A stretch of 64,000 bases of DNA from Lentilactobacillus parakefiri (GTDB taxonomy: Bacteria; Bacillota; Bacilli; Lactobacillales; Lactobacillaceae). A model generated the notes under the pieces. It had not been told where the DNA came from. It made no database searches and worked only from the letters and a program-made list of their open reading frames with translations. The stretch lies in contig NZ_BDGB01000044.1 of the NCBI RefSeq assembly GCF_002157585.1, positions 1 to 64,000 on the forward strand. Reading direction: 5' to 3'. Positions 15,702-25,051 of this stretch are shown in pieces. Position 1 is the stretch's first letter. The number at the start of each line of letters is the position of its first letter. The position numbers were made by a program, and so were the translations under genes.

Positions 15702-18017
15702 GTGAGAATTGAACAATCACCTGAATTTCAAATTCATTTACAAACATTAAGAAGCAAAGAAGAACTCTTTCTTGAAACAATTTATAATGTCGGCAACGGT
15801 CACCTGGGTGTCCGCGACTCGAATCCGCTCCAGGGAAACAACCATGACTATATTGGTTCTCCCGGCTTATTTATTAATGGCTTTTTTGATTACGAAGAGG
15901 TCGCCTATGGTGAGAAGTATCGTGGCTATCCCGACAATAATCAGGTTATCAACCGCTTATTTGATCCGCGATTTATCCGCATTAAAGTTGGTCATGAGGA
16001 CTCAATGACCGATCACTTTAAAGTTGAAAATATCGATAAGAATCTGGACATGCAAACGGGGCTGCTCCACGAACTTTTTAGTGTCACAACGCCTGAAAAC
16101 CGCAATTTCAATTTGGTGGTTGAAAGTTTTGCCAGTCTTAGTAAGCTCAATGTCTACGGCGTGAGATACTCAATTATTCCAACTAATTTTTCCGATGAAG
16201 TTGAAGTGATCAAAGTCCACGATTATGTGAATCAAACGGTTCATCAGCAGGATGAGGACGTTCGAGTCAGCACCGATTTGGGCCAAATGCAGCTGGACTT
16301 TATTCCAGATAACGGTCAGCCCAGCTATTTGGTTACGACTTTTCGAAGCCAGCAGGGGGCCATTATTACCTACGAGGCTAGTGAGAACTTTGCCCCTAAC
16401 CCACCAATCGAATACTTCCGTGACGACAATCATCACTATGGTTATCGAAGTAAATATTACGCCAAACCAGGCAGCGCCAAGGACTTTGAGTTTTTGTTCG
16501 CGATTGGTGATATCCATCCATTAGTCAATGCCAATATGTATTCGGATCAATATTTATCATCGCTGAACAATTACATTAATGACACTTCCTTTAAATCAGA
16601 ATTGATGGCGTCAGCGCAGGTTTGGCAGACTTTTTGGCTCCACAGTGACGTTGAAATTGACGGTGATCCTGCCCTGCAACTGTGCGTTCGCTTCAATCTG
16701 TTCGAACTCAACCAATCCGCCGGGCGAGACGAATTAACCAGTATTCCCGCGAAAGGACTAACTGGCAACGGCTATGGGGGTCACTTTTTCTGGGACACTG
16801 AAATATTCATGCTGCCTTTTTTTGCCTACACCCAGCCTGATGTCGCCCGGGAGTTATTGATGTTTCGATACCATACCCTTCAGATTGCCAAGGAACAGGC
16901 CAGTGATTTTGGCTTTGGCAAAGGGGCAATGTATCCTTGGCGGACGATTAATGGTTACGAATCGAGCGCCTATTGGTTGGCTGGGCAAGCCCAGTTCCAC
17001 ATTAATGCCGATATTGCCTTCGCAGTCGAACAGTATTATGAGATTACCGACGATGATGATTTTATCCGAAACTATGGATTCGAAATTATTTTAGAAACCG
17101 CCAGATTTTGGATGGAATATGGCAATTACGCTGATATCGACGGGAAACACCAATTTGTCCTCAACCGGGTAACGGGTCCGGATGAATATAGTGCCTTAGT
17201 TGATAATAATTATTACACCAACGTTTTGGCCCAACACAATCTACGCCTGGCAGTCAAGTATGTCCGGAAGTTTAAGGGTGACGATGGTATTTTAAGTCGC
17301 CTGCACGTTACGGATGAAGAAATTGCTGCCATGCGTGATGCCGCCGATGCAATGTATCTGCCCTACGATAAAGCAAAAAACGTTAAGCTGCAGTTTCAGA
17401 ACTTTGAGCAGCTGCCGAAGATGGATCTGGCTGCCATTGACCAAAGCATGTTTCCATTATTGCTGCACTACCACCCGCTCATGCTTTACAGGCACCAAGT
17501 AAATAAGCAGGCTGACACTGTGATGGTTGATTTTATGTTTCCAGAAGGCAACACGGTCGATCAACTGAAAGCCGACTATGAGTTCTACGAGCCGATCACA
17601 ACCCACGACTCCAGCCTCTCTAAAGCCATCTATGCCATTATTGCGGCTCGAATCGGTAAAGACCAGCAAGCCTACAACTTCTTCTCTCAGGCGGTGCAGA
17701 CGGACCTGATGGATGTTTATCATAACACCAAAAACGGCATTCACGCTGGCAGTTTGGGAGCCGCTTGGGAAGGCATTATGTACGGTTTCGCCGGTATCGT
17801 GAACAACGCTAGCAGTTTTAGTCTTGAGCCGCATTTGCCTTCCACCTGGAATTGCTTGAAGTTCAAAGTTCATTTGTATGGAGATGAATTCAAATTTACG
17901 ATTTATCAAGACTCAGTGGCAGTTGAACTAATGAATGGTGAGGGCGCAGACATTACAGTCTATAAGCAGCAAAAGAATCTTACACCTGAAAATCCCAGAG
18001 AAACTTGGAAGTATTAA
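15702..18017 (+). CDS. GH65-family disaccharide phosphorylase
   Basis: A 771-residue GH65 enzyme: N-terminal beta-sandwich, (alpha/alpha)6 catalytic barrel and C-terminal beta domain. The catalytic acid is Glu495 in TGPDEYSALVDNNYYTN; the phosphate-binding region shows HDSSLSKAIYAI and HAGSLGAAWEG. Phosphate instead of a second acid residue marks it as a phosphorylase, giving beta-glucose 1-phosphate from an alpha-glucoside. The N-terminus differs from Lactobacillus maltose phosphorylase, so kojibiose, nigerose, trehalose or another linkage is possible. Start is a GTG behind AAAAGGGGG. No beta-phosphoglucomutase or sugar transporter is adjacent, which is unusual for GH65. Confidence 0.85.
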   Translation: MRIEQSPEFQIHLQTLRSKEELFLETIYNVGNGHLGVRDSNPLQGNNHDYIGSPGLFINGFFDYEEVAYGEKYRGYPDNNQVINRLFDPRFIRIKVGHEDSMTDHFKVENIDKNLDMQTGLLHELFSVTTPENRNFNLVVESFASLSKLNVYGVRYSIIPTNFSDEVEVIKVHDYVNQTVHQQDEDVRVSTDLGQMQLDFIPDNGQPSYLVTTFRSQQGAIITYEASENFAPNPPIEYFRDDNHHYGYRSKYYAKPGSAKDFEFLFAIGDIHPLVNANMYSDQYLSSLNNYINDTSFKSELMASAQVWQTFWLHSDVEIDGDPALQLCVRFNLFELNQSAGRDELTSIPAKGLTGNGYGGHFFWDTEIFMLPFFAYTQPDVARELLMFRYHTLQIAKEQASDFGFGKGAMYPWRTINGYESSAYWLAGQAQFHINADIAFAVEQYYEITDDDDFIRNYGFEIILETARFWMEYGNYADIDGKHQFVLNRVTGPDEYSALVDNNYYTNVLAQHNLRLAVKYVRKFKGDDGILSRLHVTDEEIAAMRDAADAMYLPYDKAKNVKLQFQNFEQLPKMDLAAIDQSMFPLLLHYHPLMLYRHQVNKQADTVMVDFMFPEGNTVDQLKADYEFYEPITTHDSSLSKAIYAIIAARIGKDQQAYNFFSQAVQTDLMDVYHNTKNGIHAGSLGAAWEGIMYGFAGIVNNASSFSLEPHLPSTWNCLKFKVHLYGDEFKFTIYQDSVAVELMNGEGADITVYKQQKNLTPENPRETWKY

Positions 18018-18197
18018 TGATTATTGTTGAAGAAAGTCTGAAATATGAAGGTCTTTTTTGGAAAACAGGCGAACTTTGGTTTATGATTTGTTATGATAGT
18101 GTTATGCAAATTCATCGTTGATTGCTGAATATTTACACAAGCCCAGGATCGTTTTGGGTGAGTCAATTTATCTGATGTGAAAGGGATGCACTTTATA

Positions 18198-18686
18198 ATG
18201 AAGAAGGAAGCTCGTCAATCCAAAATTGAGCAGATTATTAATCAATATACGATTACAACCCAAGATGAACTGATGGAGAAGCTGAAGGTGGCCGGCATTA
18301 GTGTCACCCAGGCAACGTTGTCCAGGGATATTCGTGAGATGCAAATCGTCAAACAGCCCGATAGTTCGGGCAACTCACGTTACATGATTTTTAAATCAGG
18401 TAATCAAAACGAAATCGAACGAATGTATCGGATGATTAACGGCACGGTGACTGATATTAGCCAAATCCAGTTTGTGAACGTCATTCATACCCAGCCTAGC
18501 TACGCCAACCCATTAGCGGCCGTGATCGATGATCTTCACATGGAGAACGTTTCCGGGACTTTAGCCGGGTACGATACGATTGTGACGTTCAGCCCCTCAG
18601 TCGAGGCTGCTCGTGAGATTAACGATCTGTTTACCAAGCATGCCAACCCCGACTTATTGGTCTCATCGATTCAGGATGGGGAATAA
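18198..18686 (+). CDS. argR: ArgR-family arginine repressor
   Basis: A 162-residue ArgR from the ATG at 18198 (MKKEARQSKIEQII matches the usual start; GTG 18177 and ATG 18186 are in frame, with AAAGGG at 18180-18185). The winged HTH includes TQATLSRDIREM with the conserved SR pair. The C-terminal hexamerisation domain has GTLAGYDTIVTF where arginine-sensing ArgR/AhrC proteins have GDDT, so one of two ligand-contacting Asp residues is replaced by Tyr. It lies about 3.7 kb from the arc operon and probably controls it or arginine synthesis, perhaps with a second ArgR elsewhere. Confidence 0.88.
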   Translation: MKKEARQSKIEQIINQYTITTQDELMEKLKVAGISVTQATLSRDIREMQIVKQPDSSGNSRYMIFKSGNQNEIERMYRMINGTVTDISQIQFVNVIHTQPSYANPLAAVIDDLHMENVSGTLAGYDTIVTFSPSVEAAREINDLFTKHANPDLLVSSIQDGE

Positions 18687-18721
18687 TGGTTCGAAGCTGT
18701 CGTTTTGGTGATTGATAATAG

Positions 18722-18768
18722 CAAAAAAATTAGGCTTTCTCAAAATTTGAGAAGGCCTAATTTTTTGT
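18722..18768. terminator. Bidirectional terminator between argR and yfhO
   Basis: AAAAAATTAGGC...GCCTAATTTTTT with inner TTCTCAAA/TTTGAGAA: a near-perfect stem with A-run and T-run on each side, between convergent genes. Confidence 0.85.
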
Positions 18769-18776
18769 CCGCGTGA

Positions 18777-21700
18777 TTATTTCGCAAAGCGTCGATAAAT
18801 TCGTCGCCCAATCGCGCCAATTAGAAATGCCAGCCACCAAATGATGCCGACAATGGTGACAAGTTTGCCAAGTGCGAGTCCTGGTGTTTGATACTTTAAT
18901 GAAATGAAGTGGCGACCAACCGGAATTCTGGCACCTACAAAGCCACGGTTAACCTTGAAGATGTCACCGGGTTGCCCATCGATCTTTAAGTGCCAACCGG
19001 TTGAGTAAGGAATTGAAGTTGTCAACACGCGGGTTCTGTCAGTTGTATCCGTATAACCACTGACAGAATTGTGGGTGACTTTTTGACTGGTTAGGCCTGC
19101 TCTTTGAAGCTGATGGATCTGTGTATCATATTGTCGGTTAAATGGAACCGCCATCAACCTGACCTGTTTGAACTTCAATTGCTTGACGCCGTTGAAGTGA
19201 ATTGTCAGCGATTTTTGTATTTTGTCTGCATAGCCCAAATTCAGGACAATGTGCTGTCTGTCTTCGTAGTCCGAAAGGTTGTTTTCCGGTAATTGGCGGA
19301 CGTAAGTGAAGTTATTGGGTGTTTGAACGGATAGCGTATACGCTCCCAGATCGGGATGCTGAAGAGCGGTTCTAATTCGGTCAATCTTTTCCAGTTTGGA
19401 AACCGGTGTTCCGTCAATAATTGAATCGGCAGTCAAACTGTTCAGCCGGTCTTTGGTTGAGTGGGCAGTATGGGAGATGCCGTCAATAACCAGGTACAGC
19501 TCTGAGTGACGAACCTTTTGCGGCTGCTTAATGTTCAACTGATAGGAAAGGTGGCGTCCTTGTGCGTCGTTATCCATGAGATGAAGGCCATTAGCGTTTT
19601 TAGCCTCATTTTGGACAACGATGCGATGGTTCTTAGCTAACACACTTCGCAACGGCTTCGCGTTTGGATTGATACCAGTTGCCTTTTCCCAAATTTTGAC
19701 TTTATTAGCCGGCAAAGTGGTCTTATACTTCTTGGCGGTATCCCGATAACGGGCGTTTGGGGAAATCCGTAGACGATCTAGGACCGCCTTGACCGGGTTG
19801 TTAGCGATGTGCTGGTCAAATAATCGGGTGGTGTAAGGGACGGTCTGAACGTTATTTTGGGGTTCAGTCAATGAAACACCATCGACTGGTTTTTCAACCA
19901 CTGCTCCGGACAGCATTGCCTGCTCACGTTGGAGCGGTGACATGTTATTGTAGTTCGCTGCTGAAATGACATACTTTTGTGTGTAGACCAGTGGCAGTGC
20001 CAGATTGGATTTTAACAAAATCGTTCCGGAATGGTTGCTGAGGCCACTGACTGGCTGCTCAGGAAAGTCGACAATTTTTCTGTTGCTTTCCCGAACATAG
20101 TGGAAGCCATACGGGATGGCCTGGGGCTTCTTGACGATATCGGTCTTGGCGAACATATATTTAACTCCCAGTAGGTTAAGTAGCGTTGTTCGGCCATCTG
20201 CCTCACCAAGGACTGAGTTGACAACCGCTTGTGAGTTGTCCAGCGATCGGCTGAATTGAAATAGGCTGCCATTTTGGATTGAGTAGTATGCCCCCAAATC
20301 ATGGGTGCCTAAAACCATCGGAATGTTATTACCGGCCGTTCGGTGTGGATAATAGTTATGAATGGTGGTTGTTCGATAGAAATGATTATCGGACGCCAAC
20401 TGGGTTTGAGCCCCGTCGTAATACTTATGAAGCCACTGTTCAGCGGATCCGGATGCCAAATTGGAATTGATATTCTTACTATTATTAGGACTGAACCAAC
20501 CTTGCCCGGCACTGATCACATTGATGAAGACTAACCCGACCAAAATGTAACTCACCCGTTTAGGAGATATCTTGAGCGAGGTTTGGCAGGCGAACAATAG
20601 CAGAAAACTCAGTAATAGACCGTAAGCAACTAAATCGTTTTGCGGTAATTTCAAGGTAAATCCCTTGGTGATCCACACGAGGACAATCAAACCAGCACTG
20701 GAACCAATTAACCAGCGAAGATCATTTTGGGTCAAATTTTTGATTTGGTCGACGAGGATCATGGTTGCCAAACTCATTGGCAGAACAATCAGAAACAGCC
20801 AACGATTGGATGGCGTTGACATGGCATTGGCCACCGCGCTGAACTGTGGCAGCATTAATGCAATGACGGTGAGGGTAATGATGGTTGCCAGTGAACGGTA
20901 ACGCTTAAAATGCCTGAGAACATAAACTGCGCCCAGAAATGTCAAGCCGCAGAAGTTCAGGACCAGCCAGTAGTCCTTGGTGGTGGTACTGGTAATCAGC
21001 TGGTTGGGCATTGCCAGGTAATATTTGAGTGGGTAAAGGATCAGTCCGTTGGCAAATTTGGCGTGATAGGCGATTCGAGTCGATTGAAAAACAGCTAAAA
21101 GCGTAGGAATGAGAATGACTCCGGCTGTCAGCAGGCCCGTTACGACCCCTTGGATTAAGCCGTAAATGATTCTGCCATTCTTCAGCCGTTCGGGATGATT
21201 GTGGTGGATATTGAAATATCGCGTCAGTAGATAAACAAACGTTCCGATTGCCAGCATGTAAGCAAAGTAAAAATTACTGATAAGCGCCAAGGCAACTGCG
21301 ACGGCTAACGGCAGCCAATTTTGTTTGTGGAGGACTTTTTCGACCCCCATGGCCAGCAGTGGGAAAAGAATCATCGGAATTAAAAAGAATGGGTGATGCA
21401 TCGATACATAAAAGTTGTAACCGGAAAAAGTATAAATCAATGTGCCGATCAATTTGCTATGGGTACTAAAATCTCGTTCGTTGGCCCAAGCAAGAAATGA
21501 CAGTCCGACACAGTAGAGTCTAAGCAAAATCAGCACTTGAAAGCCCAACTCCAGTTTGGCAGCCGGGAACAGCGCGATTAGGTAGCTGAATGGATCACCA
21601 ATTATGTAAAAAGCAAAGGTCGTCAGTTGATCTGCACCGGCACCAAAGTTCCACGACCAGCAGCTCATTGACTGGTGAGCAGTTCCTTGCAGCATTCGCT

Positions 21701-21878
21701 GAAATTGAGCCATTATTGGAAAATGTTGGGCAATTCCGTCGACATTCCAGATTAAGGTTTTACCGGCCAGCCAGGGGATCGTGTAGGTGGCAAGGCAGAC
21801 AAGCAGAAAAGCGATGGAATAGATTAAATAAGTTCGAAACTGAAAGGACTTATTGCGAGTATCAATTCTCGTTTCCAT
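18777..21878 (-). CDS. yfhO: YfhO-family large membrane protein
   Basis: A 1033-residue protein with about 12 hydrophobic segments in the N-terminal half, a long extracellular region (about 460-1000) and one C-terminal helix. The early WNVDGIAQHFP and NFGAGADQLTTFAFYIIGDPFSYLIALFP segments are typical of YfhO proteins, which are GT-C-like and in Firmicutes are linked to glycosylation of lipoteichoic acid or other wall polymers. Presumed substrate is a lipid-linked sugar; this is inferred from the family. GGAGG ribosome site before ATG. The gene is unbroken despite its length. Confidence 0.85.
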   Translation of the reverse strand: METRIDTRNKSFQFRTYLIYSIAFLLVCLATYTIPWLAGKTLIWNVDGIAQHFPIMAQFQRMLQGTAHQSMSCWSWNFGAGADQLTTFAFYIIGDPFSYLIALFPAAKLELGFQVLILLRLYCVGLSFLAWANERDFSTHSKLIGTLIYTFSGYNFYVSMHHPFFLIPMILFPLLAMGVEKVLHKQNWLPLAVAVALALISNFYFAYMLAIGTFVYLLTRYFNIHHNHPERLKNGRIIYGLIQGVVTGLLTAGVILIPTLLAVFQSTRIAYHAKFANGLILYPLKYYLAMPNQLITSTTTKDYWLVLNFCGLTFLGAVYVLRHFKRYRSLATIITLTVIALMLPQFSAVANAMSTPSNRWLFLIVLPMSLATMILVDQIKNLTQNDLRWLIGSSAGLIVLVWITKGFTLKLPQNDLVAYGLLLSFLLLFACQTSLKISPKRVSYILVGLVFINVISAGQGWFSPNNSKNINSNLASGSAEQWLHKYYDGAQTQLASDNHFYRTTTIHNYYPHRTAGNNIPMVLGTHDLGAYYSIQNGSLFQFSRSLDNSQAVVNSVLGEADGRTTLLNLLGVKYMFAKTDIVKKPQAIPYGFHYVRESNRKIVDFPEQPVSGLSNHSGTILLKSNLALPLVYTQKYVISAANYNNMSPLQREQAMLSGAVVEKPVDGVSLTEPQNNVQTVPYTTRLFDQHIANNPVKAVLDRLRISPNARYRDTAKKYKTTLPANKVKIWEKATGINPNAKPLRSVLAKNHRIVVQNEAKNANGLHLMDNDAQGRHLSYQLNIKQPQKVRHSELYLVIDGISHTAHSTKDRLNSLTADSIIDGTPVSKLEKIDRIRTALQHPDLGAYTLSVQTPNNFTYVRQLPENNLSDYEDRQHIVLNLGYADKIQKSLTIHFNGVKQLKFKQVRLMAVPFNRQYDTQIHQLQRAGLTSQKVTHNSVSGYTDTTDRTRVLTTSIPYSTGWHLKIDGQPGDIFKVNRGFVGARIPVGRHFISLKYQTPGLALGKLVTIVGIIWWLAFLIGAIGRRIYRRFAK

Positions 21879-22323
21879 GAAATTACCTCCAATACATATT
21901 CCATTTTGCCCGCATCGAGCCCAATAGACAAGGCTATTGGCATATTTTTAATGCTTGTAATATTGACGATCTGAGTCTAAAGCGATCTGCATGAACATTC
22001 ATTGATAAACTTGAGCCAATTGAGTGAACCGCTTACATGGAGCGAGATTTCGTTGGGAGCTGCGAGTTTAAAAGTGAATTTTCTTTTACCAAACTGTGAA
22101 TATTTTATGAAGTTAAAACATATTTATACCAAACAGATGAGAACAAAGTATGAATATTGTGAACAAAGTGTTATATTTAGGGTATTCGTAATTCTAATCA
22201 AAATCTTATGTTTTAATTTAAACATTTTACTTTGTATAATTAACCGGTAAAAGCCCTTTGTGAAAGGAATAATTAGCAGGATAATTCATAAAATGTAACC
22301 GCAATCATTTTCCGTCTTAATTG
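21879..22323. other. AT-rich regulatory gap before arcA
   Basis: There is no gene here I can support. Two copies of TGAATATT sit in AACTGTGAATATTTTATGAA and AGTATGAATATTGTGAAC (about 22092-22167). They resemble half-sites for ArgR (TGAAT...ATTCA) or a CRP-type protein, but neither is a full consensus palindrome. Confidence 0.3.
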
Positions 22324-22339
22324 TGTTAGTTTTTTCACA
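22324..22339 (+). promoter_or_regulatory. CRP/FNR-type operator upstream of arcA
   Basis: TGTTA-GTTTTT-TCACA matches the CRP-class palindrome TGTGA-N6-TCACA in nine of ten positions. ArcR, a CRP-family activator encoded in this operon, binds such sites ahead of arc genes in other Firmicutes. It ends 81 bases before the arcA ATG. Confidence 0.55.
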
Positions 22340-22360
22340 TTCGCAATGTTTAAAAACATA

Positions 22361-22374
22361 CGGTAGCGTTTTCC
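22361..22374 (-). promoter_or_regulatory. cre-like catabolite repression site upstream of arcA
   Basis: On the minus strand GGAAAACGCTACCG matches the consensus TGWAARCGYTWNCW at 12 of 14 positions. Placed between the CRP-type site and the arcA start, it suggests CcpA repression of the operon when glucose is available, as is known for arc operons in lactic acid bacteria. Confidence 0.5.
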
Positions 22375-22420
22375 AAAGGGGTTATGATGTAATTGTATTA
22401 ATGGAAGAGGAGGTAACAAA

Positions 22421-23653
22421 ATGACAAGTCCAATTCATGTAACATCGGAAATCGGTAAGTTGAAAACAGTTTTACTGAAGCGTCCGGGTAGAGAAATTGA
22501 AAACTTTACACCTGACATGATGCCCCGGTTATTATTCGATGACATTCCATATTTACCAATTGCCCAAAAGGAACATGATTACTTTGCCGATACTTTACGA
22601 GACAATGGTGTTGAAGTATTGTATCTTGAAAAATTAGCTGCTGAAGCGTTAGATGCAGCCGGTGACAAAGTTCGTAATGACTTCTTAGAGCAAATGCTGA
22701 CCGAATCAGGATATGCAACGGGAACCATTCATGATGCATTGAAAGAATATCTTGGCAGTATGAATAACCAAGACATGGTCAACAAGATCATGGAAGGTAT
22801 CCGTAAGAACGAGGTAGATTTTGTGCCAACAGACCTAGTAAGTGCTGCTGAAACTGAAAACTACGAATTCTACATGGATCCAATGCCTAACCTATACTTC
22901 ACCCGTGACCCTTCGGCATGTATCGGTGAAGGATTGAGTATTAACCACATGACATTCCCTGCCAGACAGCGTGAATCACTCTTTAATGAGATTGTGATTA
23001 AGTATCACCCACGTTTCGCTGATAAAGGCGTTCATGTATGGCGTGATCGTAACCACGATACTCGTATCGAAGGTGGCGACGAATTAGTCTTGAACGATCA
23101 CGTAATGGCAATCGGGGTTTCTCAACGAACTTCAGCTGATGCCATTCAAGATATTGCGAAGAGCTTGTTCAAAGAAGGCCACTTCGACACAGTGATTGCT
23201 ATCAAGATTCCACATAACCATGCAATGATGCATTTGGATACTGTGTTTACAATGATTAACTACGATCAATTTACAGTTCATCCAGGAATTCTTGGCGAAG
23301 GTGGCCATATCGATACTTGGACAATTACGCCAGGTAAGAACGGCGACTTGAACCTGGACCACAGAACTGATCTCAAGCAAGTTTTGAAGGATGCACTGAA
23401 ATTAGATGATCTGGATCTCATTCCAACTGGTAACGGCGACCCAATTATCGCTGGTCGTGAGCAATGGAATGATGGTTCAAACACCCTGGCAATTGCACCA
23501 GGCGTCGTTGTCACATATAACCGTAACTACGTTTCAAATGACTTACTCAGAAAGCATGGATTAAAAGTGCTCGAGGTTATCTCAAGTGAGTTGTCAAGAG
23601 GGCGTGGGGGTCCACGTTGCATGAGCTGCCCAATTGTTCGGGAAGACATCTGA
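22421..23653 (+). CDS. arcA: Arginine deiminase
   Basis: A 410-residue arginine deiminase, normal length, cytosolic. It converts arginine to citrulline and ammonia, the first step of the ADI pathway. Active-site blocks are [34 protein letters not shown] and the C-terminal [14 protein letters not shown] with nucleophile Cys400. The gene has a strong GAGGAGG ribosome site and stands first in the arc operon. A large hairpin element begins three bases after its stop codon and separates it from arcB, which could set different mRNA levels. Confidence 0.97.
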   Translation: MTSPIHVTSEIGKLKTVLLKRPGREIENFTPDMMPRLLFDDIPYLPIAQKEHDYFADTLRDNGVEVLYLEKLAAEALDAAGDKVRNDFLEQMLTESGYATGTIHDALKEYLGSMNNQDMVNKIMEGIRKNEVDFVPTDLVSAAETENYEFYMDPMPNLYFTRDPSACIGEGLSINHMTFPARQRESLFNEIVIKYHPRFADKGVHVWRDRNHDTRIEGGDELVLNDHVMAIGVSQRTSADAIQDIAKSLFKEGHFDTVIAIKIPHNHAMMHLDTVFTMINYDQFTVHPGILGEGGHIDTWTITPGKNGDLNLDHRTDLKQVLKDALKLDDLDLIPTGNGDPIIAGREQWNDGSNTLAIAPGVVVTYNRNYVSNDLLRKHGLKVLEVISSELSRGRGGPRCMSCPIVREDI

Positions 23654-23655
23654 TA

Positions 23656-23770
23656 AGAGCGCGACTAGCAACGGGTGAGGCGGTTTCTAAGAGTACTTTG
23701 CTTAAAGTCCCTGGGTTTGGGACTTTAAGCAAAGTGCACTTAGAAGTTAGCCTAAGTTGCTTCGGAGCGT
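23656..23770. repeat. Hairpin element B1 (class 3) between arcA and arcB
   Basis: Tips AGAGCGCG and GGAGCGTGTTT, outer GCAAC/GTTGC, then GC-GG-TTTCTAAG opposite CTTAGAAG-TTA-GC, and a 17-bp top stem ACTTTGCTTAAAGTCCC with its complement. The GG/TTA internal loop recurs in the elements at 33558 and 46616 with different stems. No T-run follows, so it is not an ordinary terminator. The segment 23771-23896 holds nothing else clear. Confidence 0.85.
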
Positions 23771-23896
23771 GTTTCCAAAGCAGCCTCATCCAGGCAGTTG
23801 ACAAAAAACCACCTACCAATTAACTCAACTCTACATTCACAGCGCACAATCATAACGTTGTACCCAAAAACAATCATCATCAAGGAGAATTCGATT

Positions 23897-24928
23897 ATGA
23901 CAAAAGATTTTAGACAAAACGTATTTCAAGGACGCAGTGTATTAGCCGAAAAAGATTTCACTGCAGCCGAACTCGAATATTTGATCGACTTTGGTCTCCA
24001 TTTGAAGGCTTTGAAAAAGGCCGGTGTGCCGCATCACTATTTGGAAGGCAAAAACATTGCCTTACTCTTTGAAAAGTCATCAACCCGTACTCGTTCAGCA
24101 TTTACCACTGCAGCCATTGACCTTGGTGCCCACCCAGAATACTTGGGTTCAGGCGACATTCAATTAGGCAAGAAGGAATCGACTTCAGACACTGCCAAAG
24201 TGCTTGGCAGCATGTTCGATGGAATTGAATTCCGTGGCTTCAAGCAAAGTGATGCTGAAATTCTTGCCAGAGACAGTGGCGTTCCGGTATGGAATGGATT
24301 AACTGACGAATGGCACCCAACTCAAATGTTGGCAGATTTCATGACTGTTAAGGAAAACTTTGGCAAACTTCAAGGTTTAACCCTGACATTTATGGGGGAC
24401 GGCCGTAATAACGTTGCCAACTCACTGTTGGTAACTGGCGCAATTTTGGGTGTCAACATCCACATTGTTTCACCTAAAGAATTGTTCCCAACCGATGAAA
24501 TTCAAAACATTGCTAAGGGCTTTGCTGCAAAATCAGGTGCTAAACTGTTGATTACCGACGACCTTGATGAAGGTATGAAGGGCTCAAACATCGTTTATAC
24601 CGACGTTTGGGTATCAATGGGCGAAAGCAACTGGGAAGAGCGTGTCAAGTTGTTAACACCATATCAAGTTAATATGGAAGCCTTGAAGAAGACCGGCACT
24701 CCTGACGATCAATTAATCTTCATGCACTGCCTGCCAGCATTCCACAATACTGAAACCGAATATGGTAAGGATATTGAGAAGAAGTATGGCATTACTGAAA
24801 TGGAAGTTACTGATGAAGTGTTCACCAGCAAGTATGCTCGTCAATTTGAAGAAGCAGAAAACAGAATGCACTCAATCAAGGCTATGATGGCCGCAACACT
24901 TGGAAATCTATTTATTCCACGTGTATAA
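23897..24928 (+). CDS. arcB: Ornithine carbamoyltransferase, catabolic
   Basis: A 343-residue OTC starting at the ATG at 23897 ([14 protein letters not shown]), which has AAGGAG 9 bases upstream; an in-frame ATG at 23798 would add an unlikely extension. Carbamoyl phosphate binding motif is [10 protein letters not shown] and the ornithine/catalytic loop is [15 protein letters not shown]. In the ADI pathway it runs in the phosphorolytic direction, turning citrulline and phosphate into ornithine and carbamoyl phosphate. Second gene of the operon. Confidence 0.96.
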   Translation: MTKDFRQNVFQGRSVLAEKDFTAAELEYLIDFGLHLKALKKAGVPHHYLEGKNIALLFEKSSTRTRSAFTTAAIDLGAHPEYLGSGDIQLGKKESTSDTAKVLGSMFDGIEFRGFKQSDAEILARDSGVPVWNGLTDEWHPTQMLADFMTVKENFGKLQGLTLTFMGDGRNNVANSLLVTGAILGVNIHIVSPKELFPTDEIQNIAKGFAAKSGAKLLITDDLDEGMKGSNIVYTDVWVSMGESNWEERVKLLTPYQVNMEALKKTGTPDDQLIFMHCLPAFHNTETEYGKDIEKKYGITEMEVTDEVFTSKYARQFEEAENRMHSIKAMMAATLGNLFIPRV

Positions 24929-24973
24929 GACAAAGTAAAATTTCAGCCTAGTACCCACCTTGAAAAATAGCTC

Positions 24974-25023
24974 AACAATACAAGGGACTGGCAACAAAAC
25001 ATTTGTTTTGTCCCAGTCCCTTA
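24974..25023 (+). terminator. Nested hairpin between arcB and arcC
   Basis: AAGGGACTGG/CCAGTCCCTT surrounds an inner ACAAAACA/TGTTTTGT stem. The following bases ATTATTTTCT are a poor T-run, so this may be a partial terminator or an RNA stabiliser that tunes arcC against arcAB. Confidence 0.55.
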
Positions 25024-25051
25024 TTATTTTCTAAGACGGAGGAGAATTATT

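Noticed and set aside
17457-17909. 150-codon minus-strand frame in the GH65 gene
   Set aside because: Shadow of the real gene in another frame; composition follows the sense codons.
22002-22250. 82-codon open frame upstream of arcA
   Set aside because: TTG start with no ribosome site, AT-rich composition; overlaps likely regulatory sequence.
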